Part shown: positions 15,772 to 25,276 of the stretch, piece after piece
Layout of the letters: every line of letters starts with the position of its first letter
How positions within the stretch are numbered: position 1 is the stretch's first letter
Source: an uncultured Clostridium sp.
Lineage (GTDB): Bacteria > Bacillota > Clostridia > TANB77 > CAG-508
Direction of reading: 5' to 3'
NCBI GenBank assembly: GCA_946411515.1
Contig: CAMKEH010000012.1
Location: 1 to 38,469, forward strand
Length of the DNA stretch: 38,469 nt
Notes under the pieces: generated by a model
Databases searched by the model: none
What the model was told of the DNA's origin: nothing
The model's input: only the letters and a program-made list of their open reading frames with translations
Program-made: the position numbers and the translations under genes

Positions 15772-17463
15772 TTAAATTATTTTTTTAAATAATTTATTTT
15801 GTTTAATTTTTACAATAATATTTAAACCTAATATAATTATTATAAATATTATTCCTGTAAATAATACTGCCTTATCAACATTTATACTTTCAAAAATATT
15901 ACTAAAATAAACTAATAATAGTATAATAATTGCTGTAAATCCATATTGAAATATTTTATTATTATTTTGTTTTAATACATCATATTCTGTATCCCATTCC
16001 AATTTTGGATTTAACAAATCTATTATTAACATTGTATAGCTATTTATTATATTTAATAAAAATCCTAATATAAAAATACTTATTATATGTTTTATTTCTA
16101 TTGATGATATAGCAAAATGAGCTATTAATGTTATTATTAAAACGGAAAAACTATTAATAAAAATTTGAGGCAATCCCTTATATATAAATTGTTTATAATA
16201 ACTAATAGGAATATATTTAACAAATATTGCATTTTTTCCTTCTCTTGAAAATCCCGTTAGTGATGCTGTTGACATCATAAATAAAAATTGCATAACTCCA
16301 ATTATAAGATATACACCTGTTATATCAAATGATATATCTCCCACTTGATTTTTAAATTCTTCACTAGCAATTATTTCTTTAACTGTTGGCAATAAAATAA
16401 TTACCATTATTGCAATAGTTATAGTAAAAATTAATACAGGATATACACATTGTATAAAAAACATTGGATTCCTAAATAAATTTTTAAATTCCTTAGAAAT
16501 ATATGCCTTAGAAATACTTTTTTTCTTACATTTTTTAATTAAATTTGTTTTTTTATTTTTTTTATTAATTAAATAATTTGTATTTTTTAAAATATCTTTC
16601 AAATATGTTATTTTTCCTATAAAAATAAATAATATAAAAGCAATAACATCAATAAAAATTATTTTAATTATATCAAATATAGATAAAAAATTTGATTTAT
16701 TTAATGCATCTATACTTGGATTTATTACTAAAAAATATTTATTTGATTCTTTTACCCTTTTACTAAGCTCTGATACTTTTTGTACAAATTGATCTTGAGT
16801 AAAATTTTCTCCATTATTATTTATAAAAATATTTCCTATTAGCTTATATTCTACAAAAAATAATATAGAAATTAATGCTAACGTTATTATAATCTGAAAT
16901 ACATCTTTGTTTCTTATAAATCGAGATATTTTCATAACAAACATCATAATAATGCTTATTAATAAAGCAAAGAATATAGGAAAAATAATAAATATTAATA
17001 TTGTGTATATATAAAATAATATTGACGCATTTGTATATATTCCATAAACTATTATAGGAATTCCTCCAAATATGATTTCAGATATATATATTTTATATAT
17101 TAAAGCAATAAACTTCGATATTAACAATTCCTTTGGTTTTATTGGTAGTGGTAAAATATATTCTAAATCTTTTGAAAAGTAAAATATATTTGTACACACC
17201 AATATAGCCTGAAACATTACTATTATTGATAGTACTAAAAAATAAATATTTATAAAACTTTCTGCTTGTCCTTTTTGTACTAAAAATTTAATTCCACTAT
17301 TACTTATATATAATATTCCAACAAATAAAAATACCATCATCCATAAAAAAATAGATTTTTTATTTATTCTATTATCACTATTAATTATATCTAAATTTTG
17401 GTATGAATCTTTTAAAAAAATATTAGCTAATTTAAATATTTTTTTTAATTCTTTTTTAATCAT
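15772..17463 (-). CDS. ABC transporter permease (putative ABC-2-like exporter)
   Basis: This is a 563-residue polytopic membrane protein with about 12 hydrophobic spans in two similar halves. It has a cytosolic amphipathic N-terminus, a motif-like DLEYILPLPIKPKELLISK after the third span, and a corresponding FSREGKNAIFVKYIPISYYKQ in the second half. These loops match the coupling regions of the large ABC exporter permeases found in Clostridia and Bacilli. It overlaps the ATPase gene by 8 bases, which strongly implies one complex. The substrate cannot be told; bacteriocin-like peptides or lipids are possibilities. Confidence 0.85.
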   Translation of the reverse strand: MIKKELKKIFKLANIFLKDSYQNLDIINSDNRINKKSIFLWMMVFLFVGILYISNSGIKFLVQKGQAESFINIYFLVLSIIVMFQAILVCTNIFYFSKDLEYILPLPIKPKELLISKFIALIYKIYISEIIFGGIPIIVYGIYTNASILFYIYTILIFIIFPIFFALLISIIMMFVMKISRFIRNKDVFQIIITLALISILFFVEYKLIGNIFINNNGENFTQDQFVQKVSELSKRVKESNKYFLVINPSIDALNKSNFLSIFDIIKIIFIDVIAFILFIFIGKITYLKDILKNTNYLINKKNKKTNLIKKCKKKSISKAYISKEFKNLFRNPMFFIQCVYPVLIFTITIAIMVIILLPTVKEIIASEEFKNQVGDISFDITGVYLIIGVMQFLFMMSTASLTGFSREGKNAIFVKYIPISYYKQFIYKGLPQIFINSFSVLIITLIAHFAISSIEIKHIISIFILGFLLNIINSYTMLIIDLLNPKLEWDTEYDVLKQNNNKIFQYGFTAIIILLLVYFSNIFESINVDKAVLFTGIIFIIIILGLNIIVKIKQNKLFKKII

Positions 17464-18181
17464 TATCTGTTATCTCCATAAATATTTCTTCTAATGAACC
17501 ATCTTTTTTGAATTCTTCTTTCATCTCTTCATGTGTACCCGTAAATAGAATCTTCCCTTTGTCTATTATTGCTACTCTATCACATAGCTTTTCTGCAACT
17601 TCTAGTATATGTGTTGAAAAAAATACGGTTCTATTTTTACTTGCATATTCTCTTAATATTTTTTTTAAATCATATGATGATTTTGGATCTAATCCTGTCA
17701 TAGGCTCATCTAAAATTAAATTTTGCGGATTATGTAATAAAACACTCATTATTATTATTTTTTGTCTCATTCCATGTGAATAACTTTGAATTTTATTGTT
17801 TAACGCTTTTTCCATTTCAAATAGTTTTGATAATTTTTCTATTTTTTCTATTCTTTCACTTTCTGATATTTCATATATATCTGATATAAAATTCAAATAT
17901 TCTATACCTTTCAATTTTAAGAACATATCTGGATTATCAGGAACAAATCCTATTTTCTTTTTTGCTTCTATTGGTTTATTTATAATACTATTACCATCAA
18001 TTAAAATATCTCCTTTATCAATTCCTAATATTCCTGTTATCATTTTAATTGTTGTCGTTTTACCCGCACCATTTGGACCAATAAATCCAAAAATTTCTCC
18101 ATTTTTAATTTTCAAACTTAAATTATCAATAACTTTTTTTTCTTTATTATATGCTTTTGAAATATTTTTTATTTCTATCAT
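17456..18181 (-). CDS. ABC transporter ATP-binding protein
   Basis: The 241 residues contain a Walker A at 35-42 (GPNGAGKT), a Q-loop region, a signature of the form SHGMRQK at 135-141 (SGGQ variant), a Walker B with LILDEPMTGLDP at about 155-166, and the switch histidine H191 in STHILE. The architecture matches the CcmA/NatA-type ATPases of ABC-2 exporters. It is first in the operon with the permease and the TPR-like membrane protein. The ATG has a CGGAGGAAT site. The promoter lies inside the upstream operon's terminator. Confidence 0.93.
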   Translation of the reverse strand: MIEIKNISKAYNKEKKVIDNLSLKIKNGEIFGFIGPNGAGKTTTIKMITGILGIDKGDILIDGNSIINKPIEAKKKIGFVPDNPDMFLKLKGIEYLNFISDIYEISESERIEKIEKLSKLFEMEKALNNKIQSYSHGMRQKIIIMSVLLHNPQNLILDEPMTGLDPKSSYDLKKILREYASKNRTVFFSTHILEVAEKLCDRVAIIDKGKILFTGTHEEMKEEFKKDGSLEEIFMEITDND

Positions 18182-18208
18182 AATTCCTCCGAAATTTACT
18201 TTTTTCTA

Positions 18209-18237
18209 ATTATATATAAAAGGGCTGCTTTTTGCAA
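18209..18237 (-). promoter_or_regulatory. promoter of the ABC operon, embedded in a terminator
   Basis: On the minus strand TTGCAA (18237-18232), exactly 17 bases, TATAAT (18214-18209). The -35 lies in the loop and right arm of the terminator that ends the secretion operon. The predicted leader is about 20 bases. Confidence 0.65.
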
Positions 18238-18245
18238 CCCTTTTT
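18218..18245 (-). terminator. terminator of the secretion operon
   Basis: On the minus strand AAAAAGGGTTGC (down to 18234), loop AAAAA, GCAGCCCTTTT (18228-18218): seven G/C-rich core pairs with one G-U. It lies directly after the stop codon at 18248. Confidence 0.8.
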
Positions 18246-18247
18246 AT

Positions 18248-19558
18248 TTATTCGTCTATACTAAATGACATTACAAAATCTGATTCTTCTTTTAACTGCA
18301 TAACAATGTTAAATTTCCTATATGGTGCGTCTTTACCTTGAGGAATTTCTTCTCCTTCTTCATCTTTTTTTATTATTCTTACTTTATATGTATAGATATT
18401 TCCTTCTCTTTCAAATTCATCACATTTAACTTCATTTTTTCTATATATATTCTTTTGTAAGAATTCTTTCAATGCATCTTCATTATTAAAATAATTATTC
18501 TTAAATGAATCTGATAATTTTGAATATACATATTTATAATCTTCATTATTTATTGCGGCTATTACTTTACCTATATTTAATACTACTTTTTCTTGATCAT
18601 TTGCTTTGCTATATTTTCCTTTAAATTCTGGTAAATCAATTGTATATAAATCTAAAACTACTTTATAATCAAGAACTTTGTTTATATAAAATACGTAATA
18701 ATTTCCTCTTTGATCTTCACACATATATTCATTATTTTTAACAGAATATGCTTTAAGTATAATTTTATTAATCATATCTTTATTATTTTCTACAAATGTT
18801 GTAAAATTTTCAAATGAACCAAATCTTTTATTTTTGTATTCTTCATTTAAATTATTATAAGCTTCTTGAGTTTTAGATAGCATCATTCTCTTATACATAT
18901 ACAAATATTCTTGACATATATATTCTTCTGTAATTTCTTTTTCTTTATATTTATTATACCTATTTGGCTCTATTTCTAAATCTTTTGTTGTTAATTCAAT
19001 TTCATCTATAGATTTCACATTAGTTACAGGTTCTATTGAATAGGTATTATTTTTATTATCTACATTTAATATAAAATATACATTTTCTTTATATTCATTT
19101 GATTGAGTTTGAGTAAATCCATATATTGAGTATTTAACAGTATTTTTACATTCAATCATATTTATTTTTATTGGAATAAATGTTAATTTTTCTTCTAATT
19201 TATTAACATATTCATATACATTATCCTTTTTTATTGAATTTTTTTCAATAAAATCTGTACTCAATAAATTATATATCTTTTCTTCTATTATAGACTGGTC
19301 TATTCTTTCTCCACCTGTAAAATAAATCACATTATTTACGTTTATTTGTTCTATAAAATTCTGTATATAGCCTTGAACTGTAAAAAGTTGTGTGTTATTT
19401 TCTATTGGTTTAATTATATTGGTTGAAGATTGATTTTTTGATTCTTCTCCCTCATCTATAATCATATCTTTTTGATTTTTATTTAAAATTATAAATATTC
19501 CCAATATTAATATTACTACTATACTTATACATATTAATATAATTATTCTTTTTTTCAT
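18248..19558 (-). CDS. membrane-anchored protein with NTF2-like repeats, secretion-operon component
   Basis: The start is ATG 19558, preceded by AAAGGA at good distance; the frame is open further upstream but those codons lie in the previous gene. The 436 residues carry one N-terminal hydrophobic span (about 3-25), a Ser/Asn/Glu linker, then an extracellular part of at least two or three similar alpha+beta units, for example EAYNNLNEEYKNKRFGSFEN and DYKYVYSKLSDSFKNNYFNN, each followed by strands. This pattern fits NTF2-like folds, as in VirB8 and TcpC of type IV secretion systems. Its place at the end of the operon supports a structural role at the cell surface. The assignment is by pattern, not by strong motif. 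Confidence 0.75.
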   Translation of the reverse strand: MKKRIIILICISIVVILILGIFIILNKNQKDMIIDEGEESKNQSSTNIIKPIENNTQLFTVQGYIQNFIEQINVNNVIYFTGGERIDQSIIEEKIYNLLSTDFIEKNSIKKDNVYEYVNKLEEKLTFIPIKINMIECKNTVKYSIYGFTQTQSNEYKENVYFILNVDNKNNTYSIEPVTNVKSIDEIELTTKDLEIEPNRYNKYKEKEITEEYICQEYLYMYKRMMLSKTQEAYNNLNEEYKNKRFGSFENFTTFVENNKDMINKIILKAYSVKNNEYMCEDQRGNYYVFYINKVLDYKVVLDLYTIDLPEFKGKYSKANDQEKVVLNIGKVIAAINNEDYKYVYSKLSDSFKNNYFNNEDALKEFLQKNIYRKNEVKCDEFEREGNIYTYKVRIIKKDEEGEEIPQGKDAPYRKFNIVMQLKEESDFVMSFSIDE

Positions 19559-19586
19559 TTTTAACATTCCTTTACAATAAAGTAAT

Positions 19587-22500
19587 TTACTTATGATACT
19601 TATCATAATATTCTCTTGAAGAACCTTGTCTTCTCTCAACACGAGCTATACTTGGTCTTTCATATACTCTACAAAATATTTCAGTTGCTTTGTCTACATC
19701 TGTTAATTGTTTGAACTCATCAAGTGTCATTGCTTCTGGCCACCAGCACCACTCACCAGTGCCATAATAATATGGAGAAAGACCTGTATATGTGTCAAAT
19801 GTTTCAGGCAATTGATTTAATAGATACTCTAATTGGCATTGTAAATCAGTCCAGTCTTTACCTTTTGAGGCAGCATATTCTTGCATAGATGCAAAGTTTC
19901 CTGTTGATTTTTCAAAACAAGCTATACCTCCACTTGCAGGCTCATCACATGTTGGATCTAAATAAGATTCGTTATATAAATTTCCCATAATCCCAGCTGT
20001 TGCTTCGTCTGTAAATCCTTCCTTTACAAAAAAGTTCCATACTTGTTCTTCTATTGAATCACCTGACAATATTGTACCTGAGCTTGATGCTTGCTTCATA
20101 CTTTTTTCTGGATCAAATAAGTCTAATAATGCTTTTTCATCTTCTTCTGAAATTCCATAATCTGATCCTTCATATACATATTGGAATAACATTTTTATTA
20201 CATCTACTAAATCCGCTATTGAAGCTGTCTTTTCCATTGATTCAAAAAGCCATCCACTTACTCCATGCAAATTTGTTTTTGCTTCTGCATTATATGATAG
20301 TATCTTTACAAAACTATTTTCTTTTGCTGTTTTATCTGTTTTCCATCTTGTATTTCCTGGTGTCTCTTCAAGTGTTGATGTTGTTGTCTCTTCAGTTATT
20401 GTTTCTTCTTGTTCTGTTTTTTTGGTTTCTGTTCTTATTGTTATACTTTCTATATCCACTTTATAGGTTTTTGCTAATTTCTTATCATCCCCATTTTTTG
20501 TTATTTTATTGTATAAATCTTCATCTGTTTTTAATTTTTTATCTACTGCATCAACTGCATCTGATAATATCTTTTTATATCCTGTTTTAGATACTTCTTT
20601 TGCATATTTTACCATCAAATAATTCTCTTCATTAAATACTGCTTCTATATTTTTTCTTGAATACTCATCCTTTCTTGTTATCATATTTATTACATTACTT
20701 TGTACGTCTTTCTTTGATAAGAATTCTCCTAAATCTGTATTATCATAATATTCTGTCACTTTTTCTTGTAATGCTTGATATTTATATTCTATCTTTGCAT
20801 TTTCTGACTCTACTTCTTCTCTTGATTCTTCTATTTGACGATCTATAATCTCATCCATGTCTTCATCTATTGTTTTTTCTATTAATTCCGATTCATCTTT
20901 ACTTACTGGCTCGTGATCTCCTACATATCTATCTCCTCTTTTTAAATAACTATCTTCTCCTATTTTTTCATCCTCTAATTCAACTGTTTCTTCTTCTGTT
21001 TTAGTGTCTTTTTTTATTTTATAATTGTTATTATAAACAGCTGCCCATGAATCTGCATATATTACTTTTAATGAAGGTGTATCTGTTTTTAATGTATCTA
21101 CTTCTGTTACTTCAAATTTATAAATTAGTGTTACTATTTTTTCTCCATTACCAGCACTAGATTCACTACCAGTTCCCTGATTTGTTGTTATACTAATTGT
21201 GTCTTCAATATTATATGTTTGTTCATATGTTGATACTTTAGTATTTGTTGCATCAAAACATCCTATTACTATATCTGTATCTATTACTAGTTTTGCTAAA
21301 TCATTTGCAAATTCATCATTATGTCCATATACAAGCATTGACCACATTAAATTAAATGGCATCAAATAATTTGATACTTGGTTTAAATAATCTATCTTTT
21401 TTGTTGTTAATTTTGAGTATGGTGTTTGTTTAGGTGTATATTGAGGTCCTTCTATTTCTCCTACTGTAACTCCTTCTTGCACTTCTCCTACATTTGTTTG
21501 ATTTGGTCCATCTACTGATACTTCCATAGTTTCCCATCCAGCTACTACTATATTGTTTGAAGAATCCATTGTGAAATAATTTAGTGCATCTTTATCTGAA
21601 TTACTTATCATATCTGTAAATTCATCATATGGCATATATGCTAAATACATTCCTTCATCTTCATCATTTTTATCTTTCGGATTTGTTAAATATCCTGATG
21701 CAAATGCTTCTGTTTCTTCATCTGAGTATCTCTTTATCTTTATACAGCCTTGTACTTCATTGTCATCTAAGAAAAAGTCATCTGCTATATCTTCTGCTGC
21801 CCTTAAATCTGGATATTGTGTTACTATTACTGCTTTTATCATATTTTTTAAGTACTCATGTTGATGTTTTGAGCTTAAATAATTTTCTAAATGATATCCC
21901 CTTTCTTGCAATTGATATAATAAATTTTCAACTTCCGCATCTAAATCTATATTAATCTTATATCCAAATCCATCTTCTCTTTCAATAATGTTTTTACTCA
22001 TATCTATTTTACTTGCACCAGTTCCAAATGTTATATGTTCTTGTATACATTTTATTATATCTTCATACCATACTTCTAATCCATCACTATTTAAATGTAT
22101 TTTTCCTCCTCCTTGTGAAGTGTCATTAGGATTTGCTGCATATTCATTTTTTAAATATCCTCTTCCTACCTCTGATACTATATTTGTTGTTGGATTTATA
22201 AATGTTGCTCCTTCTTTTCCTTCACAATACTCTCTCATATGATTATTATAATCATCTACTTTTGAATTAAAATTTGGATCTACTGTATATCCATCACATA
22301 TATGTGGTGTTTGCAATACAAATATTTCTTTTCCTGAATAATCTTCTACTAGTTTATCTACCAATTCTTGAGTATCTTCCCAACTTGATCTATTTAATCC
22401 ATTTAAACCAAATTCTACTACTATACAACTTGCATCATTTGGTATTCTCATATCTGTATATGTGCTTAATACCCAATTTGCATTTTTTCCTCCTTGTGCA

Positions 22501-24068
22501 TAGAAATATGAACTTGGGCTTTTTGCTTTTCCTGATCCATTTAGTCCTACCATCCATGAATCTCCGATATAGAAGATTTTATCTTCTGTTAATGTCTTTG
22601 TTCCTGTGCTTCCATCTCCTGTATAATCTACAGCACTTCCATCATCTGTTGCAAAATATATTTCACCTTTATCTAAAGCTCCATATACAAAATCTGTAGA
22701 AAGCCATCCTGTTGACATTCCGTCCCATCCATTAGCATATGTATCAGGATTTGATACATATACTTGTGATTTATCTTTACTTATATCTAATATTGCTAAA
22801 TAATGTCCTCTTGCACTATATCCCCAATCATGGAAAACTGCTACACTTCCATTTGATAAAGCATTTTTAAAGTCATCTATTGATGATACTGAACTTGCTT
22901 GTATGCTTTGTCCTGTAAAATCACTTATAAATGCATCTATATATGTTACACCACCATTTTCATTTAATTTATCTGCCATATCTTGCATTGTTAAATTTTT
23001 ATATCCACTTCCTACAATTCCTGTTGCTACAGTTGAACACTCTTGATTCCAATAAGTTCCATATACTTCAGGATAGTTATAATTTGTATTTTGTTTGAAT
23101 TCTCTAAATTGTCTTCCTGTTGTTCCACTTGTAAATATTGATTCATATCCCCCATTAGATGGATCACAAACTTGTACACTTGCTTCTCCACTACCACTTG
23201 AAGATGTTGATTTACTATCCGATTTTTTATCACTAGATTTTTTGCTTCCTGAACCACTTGCTAATGCATTACCATCAGATTTAACTAATAAAACATAATA
23301 TCCACTATGACTATTTACATATCCACTTATAGTATTTTCATTTCTTCCATCTGTATATCCTGGATCAGATAATATCATATTTCCTTGAGAATCTTCTCCT
23401 AAATAAGCTACAAAGTGATTATCTACCCCTGCTATTATTGGTCTTCCAGCATCAAAATTATCTTTTATATGTTGAGTTGTACTACTAGAAACAGCTTCTA
23501 CTTCTGACTCTATTCCATATTTTTCTTCTAATACTGTCGCAATTATTTGCATACTAGTATAATCATAATTCATATCGTGAAATGAGTTTACAACATCTCC
23601 TGGATCTGCATCAATTCCATATCCACTTAATATTATTGCACCACATGAAGGTCCACATCCAGCACTTGCTATGGTTTGACCCCAATAAGGATTACCAGCA
23701 TAAGACCCTTGCCATTGCCTATAATTTCTAAATTTTCTTGTTGTTCCATTAGGATAATTTACTGTTGTTGTACTCTCCCATCCATCTCCTGTTTCACTAT
23801 CATCTGTTATTGGATCTATTCCATTACCAGTACTAGTTCCACCTTCGGTACTTCCACCAAAACTATTTACTACATATTTTGAAATTATTGCATCTGCAAA
23901 TGCCGGAACTATTGCTGGATATAATTGTTCTTCTTCTTCCATATCATCTTCTGCAAAACTTATTATTGGGATATAAGAAATCATAATAACAATAATTATA
24001 GAAATTATTAACAATTTTTTTAAAATTTGATTTACATTTTCTTGTTTCATTTTTTGTTTTATCAACAT
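19587..24068 (-). CDS. secreted multidomain cell-wall hydrolase: two C39-like peptidase domains, SGNH hydrolase, tail-lysozyme-like domain
   Basis: The 1493 residues begin with a signal peptide or anchor (about 16-40, ending near SFAED). Domain 1 (about 115-265) is C39-like: C138 in GCGPSC, H218 in DNHFVAYLG, D235 in LSDPGY. After a Ser/Lys linker, domain 2 (about 315-475) is a second such fold: C344 in QECSTVATG, H422 in GHYLAIL, N440 in SNPDTY. Domain 3 (about 495-685) is an SGNH hydrolase: S504 in IGDSW, N556 in GLNG, H658 in IHLNSDG, but with Gly655 where the usual Asp of DxxH stands. The middle (about 690-1320) is unassigned, with acidic coiled-coil-like parts. The C-terminus (about 1328-1490) resembles phage tail lysozyme, with E1357 in GNLYNES as likely acid. 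Within this operon it plausibly opens peptidoglycan, as CwlT does in ICEBs1. Confidence 0.85.
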   Translation of the reverse strand: MLIKQKMKQENVNQILKKLLIISIIIVIMISYIPIISFAEDDMEEEEQLYPAIVPAFADAIISKYVVNSFGGSTEGGTSTGNGIDPITDDSETGDGWESTTTVNYPNGTTRKFRNYRQWQGSYAGNPYWGQTIASAGCGPSCGAIILSGYGIDADPGDVVNSFHDMNYDYTSMQIIATVLEEKYGIESEVEAVSSSTTQHIKDNFDAGRPIIAGVDNHFVAYLGEDSQGNMILSDPGYTDGRNENTISGYVNSHSGYYVLLVKSDGNALASGSGSKKSSDKKSDSKSTSSSGSGEASVQVCDPSNGGYESIFTSGTTGRQFREFKQNTNYNYPEVYGTYWNQECSTVATGIVGSGYKNLTMQDMADKLNENGGVTYIDAFISDFTGQSIQASSVSSIDDFKNALSNGSVAVFHDWGYSARGHYLAILDISKDKSQVYVSNPDTYANGWDGMSTGWLSTDFVYGALDKGEIYFATDDGSAVDYTGDGSTGTKTLTEDKIFYIGDSWMVGLNGSGKAKSPSSYFYAQGGKNANWVLSTYTDMRIPNDASCIVVEFGLNGLNRSSWEDTQELVDKLVEDYSGKEIFVLQTPHICDGYTVDPNFNSKVDDYNNHMREYCEGKEGATFINPTTNIVSEVGRGYLKNEYAANPNDTSQGGGKIHLNSDGLEVWYEDIIKCIQEHITFGTGASKIDMSKNIIEREDGFGYKINIDLDAEVENLLYQLQERGYHLENYLSSKHQHEYLKNMIKAVIVTQYPDLRAAEDIADDFFLDDNEVQGCIKIKRYSDEETEAFASGYLTNPKDKNDEDEGMYLAYMPYDEFTDMISNSDKDALNYFTMDSSNNIVVAGWETMEVSVDGPNQTNVGEVQEGVTVGEIEGPQYTPKQTPYSKLTTKKIDYLNQVSNYLMPFNLMWSMLVYGHNDEFANDLAKLVIDTDIVIGCFDATNTKVSTYEQTYNIEDTISITTNQGTGSESSAGNGEKIVTLIYKFEVTEVDTLKTDTPSLKVIYADSWAAVYNNNYKIKKDTKTEEETVELEDEKIGEDSYLKRGDRYVGDHEPVSKDESELIEKTIDEDMDEIIDRQIEESREEVESENAKIEYKYQALQEKVTEYYDNTDLGEFLSKKDVQSNVINMITRKDEYSRKNIEAVFNEENYLMVKYAKEVSKTGYKKILSDAVDAVDKKLKTDEDLYNKITKNGDDKKLAKTYKVDIESITIRTETKKTEQEETITEETTTSTLEETPGNTRWKTDKTAKENSFVKILSYNAEAKTNLHGVSGWLFESMEKTASIADLVDVIKMLFQYVYEGSDYGISEEDEKALLDLFDPEKSMKQASSSGTILSGDSIEEQVWNFFVKEGFTDEATAGIMGNLYNESYLDPTCDEPASGGIACFEKSTGNFASMQEYAASKGKDWTDLQCQLEYLLNQLPETFDTYTGLSPYYYGTGEWCWWPEAMTLDEFKQLTDVDKATEIFCRVYERPSIARVERRQGSSREYYDKYHK

Positions 24069-24104
24069 TATATTATTCTCCCTTTTTTATTAAATACTAA
24101 AATT

Positions 24105-24311
24105 TTAATTAGTTGTATTGCCACCTAAAGCCTTATACTCTTTTTTATGATCTTTAAAAGATGAATCTGATGAATTAGCTAAATAAACTTCTCTAAGAGA
24201 AAATGTTAAAAATATAGATGATATAGAAATAGCTAGAGCTATTACTATAAAGGCTATAGCAACTGGCCTAATTATAGATTTACTAATACTTTTCTTGTTT
24301 GTTTCTTCCAT
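24105..24311 (-). CDS. small single-span membrane protein of the secretion operon
   Basis: The 68 residues comprise a basic N-terminus (about 1-16), one long hydrophobic span (about 17-39) and a polar C-terminus with YLANSSDSSFKDHKKEY that probably lies outside. The AAAGGAG ribosome site lies about 7 bases before the ATG. It sits between the NTF2-like protein (14-base gap) and the wall hydrolase (36-base gap), all on one strand. The family is not recognised; small membrane subunits are usual in type IV secretion loci. Confidence 0.7.
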   Translation of the reverse strand: MEETNKKSISKSIIRPVAIAFIVIALAISISSIFLTFSLREVYLANSSDSSFKDHKKEYKALGGNTTN

Positions 24312-24325
24312 ATTGGTTCTCCTTT

Positions 24326-25258
24326 TTATATATTTATAGACATATTTTTCATCGTTATATTACCATAATTTTGAGGATCATAATTTAATACGACTTCTGA
24401 AAAAGTTAATCTTTTTATTGTTCTATCCTTTATATAAGGATTATCAAATTTTATCTGTATGTTTTTTGAATGTTTTTGATATATTATTAAATCATTTTTT
24501 ATTATTTCATTACTATATGCATAGTGCTTAATATTATTAGTATCTTTTAAATATATTTTTTTAGTATCTAATAATTGATCTAATAAAATATCACCACCTG
24601 TATTATTTGTAACTTTTATATTGTATTTTTCATAATCCATATATTTAACTCTAGATATAACTTCAGTTTTAATATTATCTTCTTCTATACTTTTATTTAA
24701 AGCCTGTGTTCCTATAAATTTATTAATATTTAATTTTTTTTCACCATTTTCTTCTACTATTGTAATATAATCTAATTTACTAGAATTACTTACTGGTTTT
24801 CCAGTTGCTAATAAATCTTCTGTAAATCTAACCATATATGTATTATCTAACCAATTTTCTATTGTGTATTTCTTTTCTTCTCCACCAAATATTTGTGTAA
24901 AATAGTAATCTCTAAAATCATCTATTGTAGAATATAATTCATTTTTACAATCTTCTGAAAGTAGTTTGTATGCTTCTTCTATATTTTTACTATTTCCGAA
25001 TTTTACAAATTCTTCTATTTTATTATTAACTTTTTTTATTTCACTTTTAGACACGCTTCCACCTGTTACAGCAGATGATTCAGATTTTATTGTTCCATTT
25101 GATTCATTATATATATTACTTTTTACATGATTAGATTTATATCCAATTCCTCCTATATAATTTAACATATTAACAGCTATAATTACAGCAATTAATATTA
25201 ATACTCCTAATATGATTTTTTTCCTTTGTTTTCTAATAAATCTCATTATATTATGCAT
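24326..25258 (-). CDS. membrane-anchored NTF2-like protein, possible VirB8/TcpC-like component
   Basis: The 310 residues have a basic N-terminus (MRFIRKQRKK), one hydrophobic span (about 15-35), a Ser/Asn linker to about 65, then an extracellular domain (about 70-185) of NTF2-like type: KKVNNKIEEFVKFGNSKNIEEAY, LLSEDCKNELYSTIDDFRDYYF, then strands. A second, beta-rich domain (about 195-310) contains YNIKVTNNTGGDILLD and resembles a surface beta-sandwich. One span plus an NTF2-like fold is the layout of VirB8 and TcpC, the bitopic scaffold of type IV systems. GGAGG lies 6 bases before the ATG; it follows the third VirB6 gene by 18 bases. Confidence 0.72.
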   Translation of the reverse strand: MHNIMRFIRKQRKKIILGVLILIAVIIAVNMLNYIGGIGYKSNHVKSNIYNESNGTIKSESSAVTGGSVSKSEIKKVNNKIEEFVKFGNSKNIEEAYKLLSEDCKNELYSTIDDFRDYYFTQIFGGEEKKYTIENWLDNTYMVRFTEDLLATGKPVSNSSKLDYITIVEENGEKKLNINKFIGTQALNKSIEEDNIKTEVISRVKYMDYEKYNIKVTNNTGGDILLDQLLDTKKIYLKDTNNIKHYAYSNEIIKNDLIIYQKHSKNIQIKFDNPYIKDRTIKRLTFSEVVLNYDPQNYGNITMKNMSINI

Positions 25259-25276
25259 ACTGATCCTCCAAAAAAT

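Noticed and set aside
20054-20590. Long plus-strand frame rich in Leu, opposite the wall hydrolase gene
   Set aside because: It is antisense to a well-supported multidomain gene, has no ribosome site, and its Leu/His/Tyr composition is what the complement of this AT-rich coding sequence gives. The similar plus-strand frames opposite the virB6 and virB4 genes were rejected for the same reason.
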